Origin: Pseudomonas luteola NBRC 103146
GTDB lineage: Bacteria; Pseudomonadota; Gammaproteobacteria; Pseudomonadales; Pseudomonadaceae
Assembly (NCBI RefSeq): GCF_002091675.1
Contig: NZ_BDAE01000001.1
Coordinates: 248,001-312,000 of the forward strand
Reading direction: 5' to 3'
DNA length: 64,000 nt
Made by a program: the position numbers and the translations under genes
Part shown: positions 44,150 to 54,035 of the stretch, in pieces
Position numbering within the stretch: the stretch's first letter is position 1
Layout of the letters: each line of letters opens with the position of its first letter
The notes under the pieces: generated by a model
Databases searched by the model: none
Told to the model about the DNA's origin: nothing
What the model saw: the letters and a program-made list of their open reading frames with translations, nothing else

Positions 44150-44976
44150 AAACGTACCTGGCCTTCGTATACACGGACGGCGGGTCCTGTCATGAGCACC
44201 GGCTTGCCGGGGCCGGCCCATTCGATATCGAGCAGGCCGCCGGGCAGCTCGATCTGTACAGGCGAATTTAGCCAGCCCTGGCGAATACCCGCAACCACGG
44301 CTGCACAGGCGCCGGTCCCGCAGGCCTGGGTTTCACCGGCACCGCGCTCCCAGACGCGCAGGCGCGCCCGATGTTCATCGATGACCTGGAGAAAACCGAT
44401 ATTGGCCCGGTTTGGAAAACGGGGATGATGCTCAAGTTTGGGGCCGAGTTCATGCACTGGCGCGGTATCGACATTGTCGACCCGCAGGACGCCGTGGGGG
44501 TTGCCCATGGACACCGCTGCAAGTTCGACGGTACGACCCTCGACCTGTACCGGGTAGCTGATCGCCTCGGCGTCGGCCTCGAATGGAATCTGCCTGGGCT
44601 CAAGGCGCGGCGCCCCCATGTCGACCGTCACCTGATTGTCGTTACGCAGCCGCAGCTCGATGATGCCGCCTTTGGTCTCGACCTTGATAACTTTCTTGAC
44701 CGTCAGACGCTTGTCGAAGACAAAGCGGGCAAAGCAGCGAGCACCATTGCCGCACTGCTCGACCTCTGAGCCGTCGGAGTTGAAAATCCGATAGCGGAAA
44801 TCGACATCCGGGTTGCTTGGCGTTTCGACGATCAGGAGCTGATCGAAGCCGACCCCCGTGTGCCGATCGCCCCACTGGCGGGCGTGCTTGGGCTGGATAT
44901 GCGCGTGCTGGCTGATCAGGTCAAGGACCATGAAATCATTGCCAAGCCCGTGCATCTTGGTAAACCGCAATAGCAT
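44146..44976 (-). CDS. dapF: Diaminopimelate epimerase
   Basis: A 276-residue enzyme turning LL- into meso-diaminopimelate for lysine and peptidoglycan. The two catalytic cysteines are Cys75 (EQCGNGARC) and Cys219 ([10 protein letters not shown]). The fold is a symmetrical two-domain one. It lies six bases after lysA and overlaps DUF484, so lysA-dapF-DUF484-xerC-HAD is translated as one run. Confidence 0.96.
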   Translation of the reverse strand: MLLRFTKMHGLGNDFMVLDLISQHAHIQPKHARQWGDRHTGVGFDQLLIVETPSNPDVDFRYRIFNSDGSEVEQCGNGARCFARFVFDKRLTVKKVIKVETKGGIIELRLRNDNQVTVDMGAPRLEPRQIPFEADAEAISYPVQVEGRTVELAAVSMGNPHGVLRVDNVDTAPVHELGPKLEHHPRFPNRANIGFLQVIDEHRARLRVWERGAGETQACGTGACAAVVAGIRQGWLNSPVQIELPGGLLDIEWAGPGKPVLMTGPAVRVYEGQVRL

Positions 44977-44982
44977 GAGAGG

Positions 44983-46230
44983 TCACTCCGGTAGCCGGCT
45001 TTCGCCTGCATAGAGTTCCTTGACCGTCTCACGGCGGCGCACCTCGAAGGCCTGCTCGCCATCTACCAGCACCTCAGCCGCACGACCGCGACTGTTGTAA
45101 TTCGAACTCATGGTAAAGCCATAGGCACCTGCTGAGCGAATGGCCAGCAGATCACCTTCAGCCAGAGCCAGGTCGCGGTTCTTGGCTAGAAAGTCACCGG
45201 TCTCGCAGATAGGGCCGACCAGATCATACGCACGAGTTTGGCTGTCGCGAGGCGTAACCGGCACAACGTCCATCCAGGCGTCGTAAAGCGCTGGGCGGAT
45301 CAGGTCGTTCATGGCTGCATCGATAATGGCGAAGTCCTTGTGCTCGGTGTGCTTGAGATATTCCACACGCGTAAGCAGCACGCCGGCATTGGCCACGATG
45401 AAGCGGCCGGGCTCGAAAACCAGAGCGATATTCCGTCCGGCAATGCGCTCGCGGATCGCCTTGATGTAATCGCTCGCCAGAGGCGGCTCCTCGTTGCGGT
45501 AACGCACGCCCAGGCCGCCTCCGAGGTCCAGGTGACGGATTGTGATGCCACGCTCGGCCAAGCGGTCAATCAGTGCCAGCAAACGATCCAGCGCATCGAT
45601 GAACGGCTCGAGCGTGGTGAGCTGGGAGCCGATGTGGCAGTCCACTCCGATGATCTCAAGGTTTGGCAGCTCCGCTGCGCGGGCGTATACGGCCTCGGCC
45701 TCGGCGATATCGATACCAAACTTGTTTTCCTTGAGGCCGGTGGAGATGTACGGGTGGGTGCCGGCATCCACATCAGGATTCACCCGCAGCGAGACGGGTG
45801 CCTTGCGGCCCATTTCGGCGGCGACTTCCTGCAGGCGCTCAAGCTCCACCCGGGACTCCACATTGAAGCAGTGCACGCCGACTTCCAACGCACGGCGCAT
45901 GTCGTCACGGGTCTTGCCGACCCCGGAGAACACCACCTTGGCGGCTTCGCCGCCAGCGGCCAGTACACGCTCCAGCTCGCCGCGGGACACGATGTCGAAC
46001 CCTGCACCCATCCGTGCCAGGACGTTAAGAACGCCCAGGTTGGAGTTGGCCTTGACGGCAAAGCAGACGAGATGAGGCAGCCCGGCCAGCGCATCGGTAT
46101 AGGCGCGGTACTGGCCCTCGATGTGTGCCCGGGAATACACGTAAGTGGGCGTGCCGAAGCGCTCTGCAATAGCGCTCAGCGGCACACCTTCCGCATGCAG
46201 ACTACCTGCGCGGGATGTAAATGACTCCAT
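44983..46230 (-). CDS. lysA: Diaminopimelate decarboxylase
   Basis: A 415-residue PLP enzyme making lysine from meso-diaminopimelate. PLP lysine is Lys60 in VCFAVKANSN. Other marks are GVDCHIGSQLT, LDLGGGLGV, FEPGRFIVANAG and VGPICETGDFLA with the active-site cysteine. It begins 14 bases after lptM in the same direction. Confidence 0.96.
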   Translation of the reverse strand: MESFTSRAGSLHAEGVPLSAIAERFGTPTYVYSRAHIEGQYRAYTDALAGLPHLVCFAVKANSNLGVLNVLARMGAGFDIVSRGELERVLAAGGEAAKVVFSGVGKTRDDMRRALEVGVHCFNVESRVELERLQEVAAEMGRKAPVSLRVNPDVDAGTHPYISTGLKENKFGIDIAEAEAVYARAAELPNLEIIGVDCHIGSQLTTLEPFIDALDRLLALIDRLAERGITIRHLDLGGGLGVRYRNEEPPLASDYIKAIRERIAGRNIALVFEPGRFIVANAGVLLTRVEYLKHTEHKDFAIIDAAMNDLIRPALYDAWMDVVPVTPRDSQTRAYDLVGPICETGDFLAKNRDLALAEGDLLAIRSAGAYGFTMSSNYNSRGRAAEVLVDGEQAFEVRRRETVKELYAGESRLPE

Positions 46231-46244
46231 GGAAGGCTCCCTGG

Positions 46245-46370
46245 TCAGAACGTGTCGTGGCGATGCTCGTGAGCCGCTTTTTCATCGTCCGGAAGGTACA
46301 GGTCACCTTTTTGGCCGCAGCCTGCCAGCAGGCATGCGAAAGCAATTAGAGCAAGGGAAAGGCGCTTCAT
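46245..46370 (-). CDS. lptM: Small lipoprotein LptM (YifL/LppL)
   Basis: A 41-residue lipoprotein with lipobox LLAGC (Cys18) and the conserved GQKGDLYLP after it. In E. coli LptM helps LptD mature; in P. aeruginosa the gene next to lysA was named lppL. It should be anchored in the outer membrane. The histidine-rich end (HEHRHD) is unusual. First gene of the lysA run. ORF callers often miss it because of its size. Confidence 0.9.
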   Translation of the reverse strand: MKRLSLALIAFACLLAGCGQKGDLYLPDDEKAAHEHRHDTF

Positions 46371-46545
46371 GGCGAATCCTTTGAAAAGCATGATTGACCC
46401 GGAGTATACCCGGCACCTGCCCCCTTGCCTATGTAACGCCGCGCGTGCCTGACAGGCCTGGGCGGTGCAGCCGTCTTTGCGACTGGACGAGGGGCGGTCG
46501 CCGGGGTAACGTCGAGGTCTTTTCAATACCGATTCAAGGAATCCC

Positions 46546-46881
46546 ATGAGCAGTCTGAGCGAAGCCCGCTTCCACGATCTTGTCGATACTACCCAGCAGG
46601 CGGTCGAAGACATCCTCGACGACAGCGATCTGGACCTGGATCTGGAGAACAGCGCCGGTGTCCTCACGATTCGCCTGGAAAACGGCAGTCAGGTCATTCT
46701 GAGTCGTCAGCCTCCGCTACGGCAGCTCTGGGTGGCGGCCCGCTCAGGCGGCTATCACTTCGATTATGACGAGGCGGGCAACCAGTGGATCTGCGACAGC
46801 ACCCAGGAGCCGCTGGGCGAACTGCTGACCCGTGTTATTCGTGAGCAGACGGGCGATGAGCTCGATTTCAGCCAGCTCTGA
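46546..46881 (+). CDS. cyaY: Iron donor protein CyaY (frataxin)
   Basis: A 111-residue frataxin. The acidic first helix ([24 protein letters not shown]) binds iron, and the sheet region has [26 protein letters not shown]. It controls iron-sulfur cluster assembly. Divergent from lptM. Its end overlaps the start of the DUF1289 gene by 26 bases. Confidence 0.95.
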   Translation: MSSLSEARFHDLVDTTQQAVEDILDDSDLDLDLENSAGVLTIRLENGSQVILSRQPPLRQLWVAARSGGYHFDYDEAGNQWICDSTQEPLGELLTRVIREQTGDELDFSQL

Positions 46882-47083
46882 TCTCTCGTTATCAGGGGAG
46901 GACGCTGAATCGGTGGCCTCGCCCTGCGTTCGGCGCTGTTGCCTGGACGATCACGATATCTGCCTGGGCTGCGGTCGCACGCTGGATGAGATTCTGGCCT
47001 GGGGCGAAGCGTCAGCCGAAGCGCGTCGGGCCATCATTCTGACCGCACAGGCGCGCAGGGACCATCGATCCAACACTGGCTGA
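46856..47083 (+). CDS. DUF1289 family cysteine-rich protein
   Basis: A 75-residue DUF1289 protein: SPCVRRCCLDDHDICLGCGRT then LDEILAWG. Four or five cysteines could hold a metal or an iron-sulfur cluster. ATG 46856 lies inside cyaY in another frame, giving a 26-base overlap; a later start near VASPCVRRC is possible. The link to CyaY suggests an iron theme, but this is inference. Confidence 0.72.
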   Translation: MSSISASSDLSLSGEDAESVASPCVRRCCLDDHDICLGCGRTLDEILAWGEASAEARRAIILTAQARRDHRSNTG

Positions 47084-47269
47084 CCGGTGGTTCCGTCTAC
47101 CCTGATCCCTGTGTTACGGTCAGGCCATCCGCAGCCGAAGGGCTGCACTCCCAACGCCGCCCGTGCGGCATCCGTTTCGGCATGAGACATGCTGTTCAGT
47201 ACCTCGAAGCGCCGCCTGCAGCCGTTGCTGCAAGCGCGTTTCCGACATCCAGCCGCCAAAGGAGGCATC

Positions 47270-47665
47270 ATGCGCCAGATCGCTCAGCCCATCATTACGC
47301 AGACTGACTACCAGCAGCTCGACCGCCTGCTCGATAGCCTTGAGGAATTCGGCCCGGCTGCCGAGGCGCTCGAAGAGGAGCTGGAGCGCGCCAAGGTGGT
47401 ACCGCCTGATGAGGCGGAAGGTGTTGTAACCATGCATTCCCAAGTGCATTGCCGCGAAGAAGGCAGTGGCAAGGAATACCATCTGCGTCTGGTGTATCCC
47501 AACGAAGCCCGGGAAGAAGGCACCGTATCCGTGCTAACGCCCGTGGGCAGTGCACTGCTAGGGCAGACGGTAGGTCAGCGCGTTGAGTGCACGGCACCCG
47601 GCGGGAAAACGCTGCACCTGTCGCTACTGGAGCTGGAGCCGACGGCCAAGGCAGTCGGCTACTGA
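47270..47665 (+). CDS. rnk: Nucleoside diphosphate kinase regulator Rnk
   Basis: A 131-residue GreA/GreB-like protein. N-terminal coiled part (DYQQLDRLLDSLEEFGPAAEALEEELE) is short, and a FKBP-like C-terminal domain has VSVLTPVGSALLGQTVGQRVE. Rnk binds RNA polymerase and alters nucleotide kinase levels. ATG 47270 follows AAAGGAGGCATC. Its TGA abuts the cyaA stop with no gap. Confidence 0.9.
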   Translation: MRQIAQPIITQTDYQQLDRLLDSLEEFGPAAEALEEELERAKVVPPDEAEGVVTMHSQVHCREEGSGKEYHLRLVYPNEAREEGTVSVLTPVGSALLGQTVGQRVECTAPGGKTLHLSLLELEPTAKAVGY

Positions 47666-50521
47666 TCAGACTGCCATGAATGCCTGGTTGAGCGCCTCTT
47701 CCAGCTCTGCCTTGAGCCTCAGGTAGGCCAGGGTGTGCGGGCGAGGCTCGCCAGGCACGTGCAGAAGATCCAGATCCGTCAGGTAGCAGCGATAACGTTC
47801 TCCGGTACGGCGGCGCGCCAGAATATGGCGTGCCACCTCCTGGTACAGCCGTGGGCCGTAGTCGAGCTCGGAAAACTCACGGTGATCGCAATATAGGGTT
47901 ACCAGACGGCGCCCGGCCTTGGTGGCGGTCACAATGGCCTGAACCGCATAGTACGGCACCGTTTCCAGGGGCAGATCAATCTGTCGCCGCTCCAGATGCC
48001 GCGCCCGTTGAGGTGCTGGGGGCAGGACATGGAAATAGTGCATCTCAGCCAGCGGTACCCGACTGGCCTCCAGGGGCACCTGGGCACTCTGTCGACGGTG
48101 AATGGAATGCAGGAAACGCTGCAGGGGGGCCAGCAGCGTCTGCTCATCATGGAAAGGCAAGCGCTGTGACCAGAGGGCGTTGTGCTCATCCAGTACGTAG
48201 ACACGTGCCGTTTCACCTTCCTGTCGATAAAACACTTGAATGCTGCCGGTACGGCCCAGCGGTAGGATAAGGCCGAGTTCGTCACCCTCCAACGCATGGG
48301 GGTCCAGGCTCAGGGGCGTCCATTCCTGCTTTGGAGCGGACAGGTGCAGCAGCAACGAATCCCGGTCGGCCAGTGGCGTATGGCTCAGCTTGCCCTCGCG
48401 CAGCTCGAGCATGTGGAAACGCTGCTGAATCTGGAGCAGATAGCGCGTCTTGTGCTCACGCAGCATGGCCGTGCGGACTTCGTCGAACACTGCTTCCACG
48501 CGCTCTACGATCAGCGGTGCCCGGTTCCGGCAAAAGCTGCGTATCGACAGGCGAGGCAATGACTCCTGATCGCCAGAGGGCAGGCTGTTGAAGTAGGCGC
48601 ATAAGCAGTCGAGCAGGGCATTGGCCCCTTCGAAGCGGTTGACGTACAGTTCGTTCCAGCTGTTGAGGGTGATCTGGTCCAGCGTCAGCACCAGGTTTTC
48701 ACGCATCCCGGCGTAGCCCAGGGCGTCGATACGATCGCTGGTGAGGTAGACGTTGCGCTGACTGTGCTGGTAGAGCGGATCGATCCCTACGTTGATCAGC
48801 AGCAGCACCTCGCGGGGCGCGGCCGGGCGTAGCAGGACGGCTTCCGGTACGGTGTCCGGTCGGTCGTTGAAGCTCTGCTGGAAACTCTGGATCAGATTGT
48901 TGAGTTCGAACGGGGTAAGGTCGCTCTCGCCGGCATGCAAGGTCAGGCGGGTGGCATTGTCGATAATGCCGTTGTAGCGACACCAGGCCAGCAGCTCGGC
49001 CAGTTCCCAGGTGCGCTTGAGTGGGGAGTGAGAATGGCACTCTTCTGCCGTCAGGTTGCCACGGTGCAATGACCACGGGCGGCGGCGCTCGCCAAAGGGG
49101 CGCTCTTCCTGCACCAGGGTCACAAACTCCTCGGCCAGGTCTGGCGCAATGCCCGGGTTGATAAAGTCGATTTTGCCCGCCTTGCGCTCGAACGCCGCAT
49201 ACAGGCGGCGCCCCAGAATACTCAGGTCGCGCGGGGCGAGGTGGCTTTCAACCTGCTGTTGCTGGGCGAACTGCGCCAGGAAGCGGTAGCTGTGAGTCAG
49301 GGCATTGACCAGAATCCGACGCTCGGCGCTGACGTCATCTACCTTCCAACCCTGGCGCTCGTCCAGCTTGCGCAGCATATGCTCATCCCAGCCCCAGGAC
49401 TGGGTCAGCTTCTCCATCAGCAGACGTTGCCAGCTCTTGCGGCCTTGCCGGGGCGGACGGCTCAGGGGCTTGCCAACCTTGAGGTACAGGCAACGACGGA
49501 CCAGTTCGAGCCGATCCAGGTCGCCGCGCAGGAGCAGATATTCTTCCAGGCGCTGGTACACCAGCCTATAGGGATCGACCTGATCGAGATCCGTGACGCC
49601 CGAATGGACCAGCTGTTTGAGGCGTCGGCTGAGCGTGACCGTGTGCGGGTGCTCGCAGGCGTACAGCTCGGTCACCATGAGTTTCAGGACTGATTTGTAG
49701 GGCGAGCTGATCCCTTTGAATAGTTGCCACAGCCCGGCGCCAATGTATTCGCCTGGAGGGATGTGGTCGATATGGCCGAAATCCAGTACCTCGCGCGCCT
49801 TGATAAAGCGATGGTGCAATAGTCGCTGGGTAAAGCCTTCGTAGTCGCTCTCCTCCTGAGCGACCGGCACCTGCCACCATAACGGCGTACGGCCGCCTAG
49901 CCAGATGGCGGTGCGATAGAACTCGTCGAGTAGCAGAAAGTGCTGCGCCGTACCGCAATCGTCCGACGTCAGGAGCCCCGGGCGCTGGCCCTGGCTGAAC
50001 TGGTCGGCGTCAATCAGAAAGATATGCAGCTCGGCATTGAGCGAGGCCGCCCAGGTTTCAAGCAGGGCGCACTTGCGCTTCAACTCGGCGAGCGCCTGTG
50101 CACTCATGCCGGGGGCATGGCAGAGCCAGATATCCAGGTCGCTGCTGTCGGCCTGGGTCAGGGTGCCCAGGCTGCCCATGAGGTAAAGGCCATGCAGCGG
50201 CTCGTCCCGATGTGTACGTGCGGGCTTATAGGCAAACGAGCGGGTAAGGCGACGGGCTTCTGCCAGCTGCTCGTCCGTCGGCTCAAAGCCGGTCAGGCCG
50301 GCCGGCGTACTGGCCGAGACATAGCCCGGCAGCATGGGATGATTGACGTGCAGCAACAGGGGCAGCAGGGTCAATACCGGCTGCTGTCGGCTGGGCAGGC
50401 CTTCCAGAGCGCGAACGAGGCGACCAGTGTTGATGGTCAGAAAGCGCGCGCGTACCTGCTTGAGGGCTTTGCGATCAATGCCCTCGTCGTCATCCAGTTG
50501 AAGGTCAGGGAAACGGGTCAT
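47666..50521 (-). CDS. cyaA: Class I adenylate cyclase
   Basis: A 951-residue enzyme making cAMP. The nucleotidyl-transferase core MGSLGTLTQADSSDLDIWLC (residues 115-134) includes Gly116-Ser117 and metal-binding Asp128 and Asp130. C-terminal regulatory half continues to 951. cAMP acts through Vfr/CRP in Pseudomonas. ATG 50521 starts MTRFPDLQ; eight codons upstream are ignored. Convergent with rnk. Confidence 0.94.
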   Translation of the reverse strand: MTRFPDLQLDDDEGIDRKALKQVRARFLTINTGRLVRALEGLPSRQQPVLTLLPLLLHVNHPMLPGYVSASTPAGLTGFEPTDEQLAEARRLTRSFAYKPARTHRDEPLHGLYLMGSLGTLTQADSSDLDIWLCHAPGMSAQALAELKRKCALLETWAASLNAELHIFLIDADQFSQGQRPGLLTSDDCGTAQHFLLLDEFYRTAIWLGGRTPLWWQVPVAQEESDYEGFTQRLLHHRFIKAREVLDFGHIDHIPPGEYIGAGLWQLFKGISSPYKSVLKLMVTELYACEHPHTVTLSRRLKQLVHSGVTDLDQVDPYRLVYQRLEEYLLLRGDLDRLELVRRCLYLKVGKPLSRPPRQGRKSWQRLLMEKLTQSWGWDEHMLRKLDERQGWKVDDVSAERRILVNALTHSYRFLAQFAQQQQVESHLAPRDLSILGRRLYAAFERKAGKIDFINPGIAPDLAEEFVTLVQEERPFGERRRPWSLHRGNLTAEECHSHSPLKRTWELAELLAWCRYNGIIDNATRLTLHAGESDLTPFELNNLIQSFQQSFNDRPDTVPEAVLLRPAAPREVLLLINVGIDPLYQHSQRNVYLTSDRIDALGYAGMRENLVLTLDQITLNSWNELYVNRFEGANALLDCLCAYFNSLPSGDQESLPRLSIRSFCRNRAPLIVERVEAVFDEVRTAMLREHKTRYLLQIQQRFHMLELREGKLSHTPLADRDSLLLHLSAPKQEWTPLSLDPHALEGDELGLILPLGRTGSIQVFYRQEGETARVYVLDEHNALWSQRLPFHDEQTLLAPLQRFLHSIHRRQSAQVPLEASRVPLAEMHYFHVLPPAPQRARHLERRQIDLPLETVPYYAVQAIVTATKAGRRLVTLYCDHREFSELDYGPRLYQEVARHILARRRTGERYRCYLTDLDLLHVPGEPRPHTLAYLRLKAELEEALNQAFMAV

Positions 50522-50646
50522 GACGGGTCCATAGCTAAGCCGCAAGCGTACCAGTCGTACCCATAAAGTACGACTGGTTCACAGTGCGTTCGTCTCGCTG
50601 GACGCTACCGCCTGTCCAAAACCACCGGTGGGCGGTTCGCTCTGTG

Positions 50647-50931
50647 CTACTCCACGTCCGTACCGGTTTCCGGCAGGTCCGGCAGCGCCCGCAGCAATTG
50701 TTCGTAGCGGGCCGTGTCGAAGGGACGGTCTTCGGTCATCATGGTTTCGATCTCATTGGCCAGCACAATCGCCATCAGGTGGACGATTTCCTCACGTTCG
50801 TGCCCTACCAGGGTCAGTTTATTGAAGACGGCCTGTGTAAAAGGCGGTTCGCCGGCCGCCAACTGGTTCTCGATCGCCGAGATCAGATGGGATTCGACAA
50901 AGGATTCTTCGTTGTCATCATGGTCAGACAT
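50647..50931 (-). CDS. Conserved hypothetical protein
   Basis: A 94-residue soluble acidic protein without recognised domain. It is mostly helical by eye (SHLISAIENQLAAGEPPFTQAVFNKL, EREEIVHLMAIVLANEIETMM). I recall homologues beside cyaA in other Pseudomonas, called hypothetical. It may be co-transcribed with cyaA, 125 bp away. Confidence 0.7.
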   Translation of the reverse strand: MSDHDDNEESFVESHLISAIENQLAAGEPPFTQAVFNKLTLVGHEREEIVHLMAIVLANEIETMMTEDRPFDTARYEQLLRALPDLPETGTDVE

Positions 50932-50993
50932 GGTATTGGTTCACTCAGGACAGTTGATGCCAGTCACTGGCAGATAATGGAGTTCAAGCAGCA

Positions 50994-51980
50994 ATGATTA
51001 CCTGCTACACCCTCGTTAACGGTATGTTAACCCCTAAGACCATTACGCCCGACGAGCCTTTCCCTCAGGATGCCTTGTGGATCGATCTTTTATCGCCTAC
51101 CGATGAGGAAGAGCAGTTCCTGGAAAAGAGCCTGGCGGTAAACATTCCGACCCGGGAAGAGATGGCCGAAATCGAAGAGTCGTCCCGTCTGTACGAGAGT
51201 GAGCGGGCCCTGCACATGACGACAACGGTCGTCAGCGGATTCAGCGAACACCAGCCGACGGCTTCGGTGCTCAACTTTGTTTTGACGCCCGAGTGGCTGG
51301 TAACGGTGCGTTACGCCGAGCTATCAGCCTTTCGTGCCTTTCGCACCAAGCTCAGCCAGCACCCCGGACTGCACAAGCGCAGCGATACCATTTTCATCTC
51401 GCTGCTCGACAGCCTGGTCGACCGGATTGCCGATATTCTCGAATCGGTTCAGGCCCATCATAACCGGCTGGCCAATGCCATTTTCCGGGAGCCCAAGCCT
51501 GATGACGAAGGGCCCAAGGCGCCCAAGTCGGATCTGCAATCCATTCTGAAGCAGTTGGGGCGCAGCAGCCTGTTGCTGGCCCGGTTGAGCGATAGCCTTC
51601 TGGGCATCAATCGATTGCTCAGCTACCTGCGCCGAGCCGCCAGCGAGTGGATCTGTCGTGAAGCCAAAGCCTGGATGAAAACCGTCGAGCGTGACTCCCG
51701 CTCGCTGGGGGACTACCAGAACCGCATGAACAACGAAATCAGCTTTTTACTCGATGCCACCCTGGGCCTGATCAATATCGAGCAGAACGGCATCATCAAG
51801 GTGTTCTCGATTGCTGCCGTTCTGTTCCTGCCGCCCACGCTGGTCGGTACGGTGTACGGGATGAACTTTGAAAACATGCCCGAACTGAGCTGGCACTTCG
51901 GTTATCCTCTTGCCCTGGTGGCCATGGTGGTATCGGCCATCATTCCATATGCCTGGTTCAAATTCCGCGACTGGCTGTAA
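50994..51980 (+). CDS. corA: Magnesium/cobalt transport protein CorA
   Basis: A 328-residue CorA channel for Mg2+. A large cytoplasmic funnel is followed by two helices near the C-terminus; the selectivity motif YGMNF is at residues 288-292 followed by ENMPEL. It probably forms a pentamer. ATG 50994 follows AAGCAGCA, a weak ribosome site. Convergent with the FlxA-like gene, three bases between stops. Confidence 0.93.
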   Translation: MITCYTLVNGMLTPKTITPDEPFPQDALWIDLLSPTDEEEQFLEKSLAVNIPTREEMAEIEESSRLYESERALHMTTTVVSGFSEHQPTASVLNFVLTPEWLVTVRYAELSAFRAFRTKLSQHPGLHKRSDTIFISLLDSLVDRIADILESVQAHHNRLANAIFREPKPDDEGPKAPKSDLQSILKQLGRSSLLLARLSDSLLGINRLLSYLRRAASEWICREAKAWMKTVERDSRSLGDYQNRMNNEISFLLDATLGLINIEQNGIIKVFSIAAVLFLPPTLVGTVYGMNFENMPELSWHFGYPLALVAMVVSAIIPYAWFKFRDWL

Positions 51981-51983
51981 GGG

Positions 51984-52421
51984 TCAGGCCGTTGTGCTGA
52001 CAACGGAGCCCGTGCTACCGTTGGTGGCCTGCAGCAGCGCCGCATAGGCCTGTTGCAGCGAGGCACTGAGGCTGCTGATCTGGGTTTGTACCGCTTGTAT
52101 CCGTACTTGTTTTTCTTCTTCGGAAGCGTTGCTGGCTTGGACTTGTTGCAACTCTTTCTGGGCCTGCTGCAACTGCTTTTCCAGATCCTTAATGGTCTTC
52201 TTGAGCTTTTCGAGAGTGGTCTCGGACTCGCCGCCGCTTTGAACCTCACCACCACCAGCAGGCCCATGCTTGAGTGTCAGGCCTTGATCAGTTTTCCCGC
52301 TCTTTTCCACGGGCGTCGCAGAGGTGTCAGTGTCTGCAGAAGTGGCAGATGAAGGCGCAGTGGGTGCGGGTTGAAAGGCAACGTTCAGCGAGGTGGCGAG
52401 TCGGTCGGTTATTGTGGACAT
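51984..52421 (-). CDS. FlxA-like coiled-coil protein
   Basis: A 145-residue protein. Residues 67-130 form a coiled coil (TLEKLKKTIKDLEKQLQQAQKELQQVQ ... QTQISSLSASLQQAYAALL), matching the FlxA-like family. N-terminal part is Thr/Ser/Ala-rich and disordered. FlxA in E. coli is flagellum-regulated, role unknown. No signal peptide is visible. Confidence 0.7.
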   Translation of the reverse strand: MSTITDRLATSLNVAFQPAPTAPSSATSADTDTSATPVEKSGKTDQGLTLKHGPAGGGEVQSGGESETTLEKLKKTIKDLEKQLQQAQKELQQVQASNASEEEKQVRIQAVQTQISSLSASLQQAYAALLQATNGSTGSVVSTTA

Positions 52422-52589
52422 GGCATCCTGTCTCTTCGAAAGGGTGCCATGCCATCGGCTGGTTATCGCGGAAGTTGATTCAATTGTGATGAGTGGTTGC
52501 TAACCGTTACTCGTCGGTCGTAACGGCGTTGTTGGCAACGCTTGTAGAGGCTGACCGATGATCAGCAGCTCACATCCGTAGCCTTTTAC

Positions 52590-53114
52590 TTAGCCGTACA
52601 GCAGATGCAGCGAGACCGCCAGCACACCCAGAAACGCCCATACCACACTAAAGATAAGCGGGGAGCGCAGCGAAAACAGCAGCGATTTTCGGTAACGGCT
52701 GCCATTGAGAGGCTCGTTTCCTGCGCCGTAAAGCGGCGTCACGCGGGTTACACAGGGTTCGTTCAGGGTGTCCAGCAGCTCGCATTGTTTGCGGTGCCAA
52801 TGCTCGATTACATCAAAGGCAGCCTTGATGCCAGGCCAGGCGTGGATCGATGTCACCAACCCCAACAATGCCAGCAGAGTGGGCACATATAGGGTGAACT
52901 GAGTGCCCCATTGGCTGTTGGTATTGCTCATTGAAGACGCGAACGCAATCATCAGAAAGGACTGCGACGACAGATAGGCGTTGGTCCGGTTGGACAACAT
53001 CGACGACTCGAACTGGATCTCCGCGCGGTAGAAATCAAGCTGCTCCCGGAGGCTGCCAAAGAGTGTTTCCGCCTTGTCCGTACGGGGATGCGCGGCTCCC
53101 GTAGGGCTCATCAT
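52590..53114 (-). CDS. Hypothetical membrane protein
   Basis: A 174-residue protein with hydrophobic segments at about 73-93 (FTLYVPTLLALLGLVTSIHAW) and 151-172 (SPLIFSVVWAFLGVLAVSLHLL), and a weaker one at about 45-62. The N-terminal part (DKAETLFGSLREQLDFYRAEIQFE) is charged. No family recognised. It is divergent from the GST gene. Confidence 0.65.
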   Translation of the reverse strand: MMSPTGAAHPRTDKAETLFGSLREQLDFYRAEIQFESSMLSNRTNAYLSSQSFLMIAFASSMSNTNSQWGTQFTLYVPTLLALLGLVTSIHAWPGIKAAFDVIEHWHRKQCELLDTLNEPCVTRVTPLYGAGNEPLNGSRYRKSLLFSLRSPLIFSVVWAFLGVLAVSLHLLYG

Positions 53115-53281
53115 GTGGATCGCTCCTGCTCAAAAAAGCTCTCTTGTAGGGCTTTTAAGACCGTGTAGAGTTCCGGTTCAAAGGCAACGCGCGAAGTCTT
53201 GTACAAGAAAAACTTTTCACCGCCGCATTGGGCGTCTACGGTTATCTGGCTTATCTGTCCAATGCCTTGGAGGCATGTCGA

Positions 53282-53950
53282 ATGCTCAAGCTCTATGGGT
53301 TTCCCGTCAGCAACTACTACAACATGGTCAAGTTTGCGTTGCTCGAAAAGGGGCTGGAATTCGAATCCGTCACGGTTTTCCCCAGCCAGGACGAACAGTT
53401 TCTTACCATCAGCCCCTGCGGCAAGGTGCCGGTGCTGGAAACCGAACATGGCTTTATCAGCGAAACCAGCGTGATTCTCGAGTACATCGAGGAAACCCAA
53501 CCGGGAACGCCGCTGTTGCCGACCGATCCGTTCGCGCGTGCCCGCGTGCGTACCCTCATGCGCGAGATCGAACTCTATATCGAGCTGCCGGCGCGTCAGT
53601 GTTACCCAGAGGTATTCTTTGGCGCCAAGGTCGACGAAGCCATCAAGGAAAAGGCCCGTCACGAATTAAGATCCGGTATCGCCACGCTCAAGCGGCAGGG
53701 GGCGTTCTCGCCTTATGTGGCAGGCGATACGCTGACCCTGGCCGATGTCTACTTTCTCTACAGCATCGACCTTGCCCGTGGGGTTGCCGAGCAATTGTTC
53801 AGCCTTGACCTTATGGCAGGCTTTCCGGCTGCCCAGTCGCTGCTGGATCGCCTGAAGCAGAACGCCCATGTGCAGCGGCTGTATGAAGAAAAGGCCCAAT
53901 CCATGAGCAGTTTCCTGGCCATGGTTCGCAAGCGTCTGGAAAGCGCCTGA
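53282..53950 (+). CDS. Glutathione S-transferase family protein
   Basis: A 222-residue GST. Thioredoxin-like N-terminal domain (LKLYGFPVSNYYNMVKFALLEKG) has the cis-proline turn in GKVPVLE and the glutathione site ETSVILEYIEE; the C-terminal helical domain contains GDTLTLADVYF. ATG 53282 follows GGAGGCATGTCGA. Possible activity is glutathione conjugation or peroxidase; substrate unknown. Followed 85 bp later by an oxidoreductase gene. Confidence 0.88.
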   Translation: MLKLYGFPVSNYYNMVKFALLEKGLEFESVTVFPSQDEQFLTISPCGKVPVLETEHGFISETSVILEYIEETQPGTPLLPTDPFARARVRTLMREIELYIELPARQCYPEVFFGAKVDEAIKEKARHELRSGIATLKRQGAFSPYVAGDTLTLADVYFLYSIDLARGVAEQLFSLDLMAGFPAAQSLLDRLKQNAHVQRLYEEKAQSMSSFLAMVRKRLESA

Positions 53951-54035
53951 CCCAAGCGTTTTGTCGGTCGCAGGGCACGCCTGTCTGGCATGATGGTCAA
54001 TCCAGCACTTAGCCATCAGCAACGAGGACATTGTC

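Noticed and set aside
45238-46224. 328-codon open frame opposite lysA
   Set aside because: Shadow of lysA; no motif or ribosome site.
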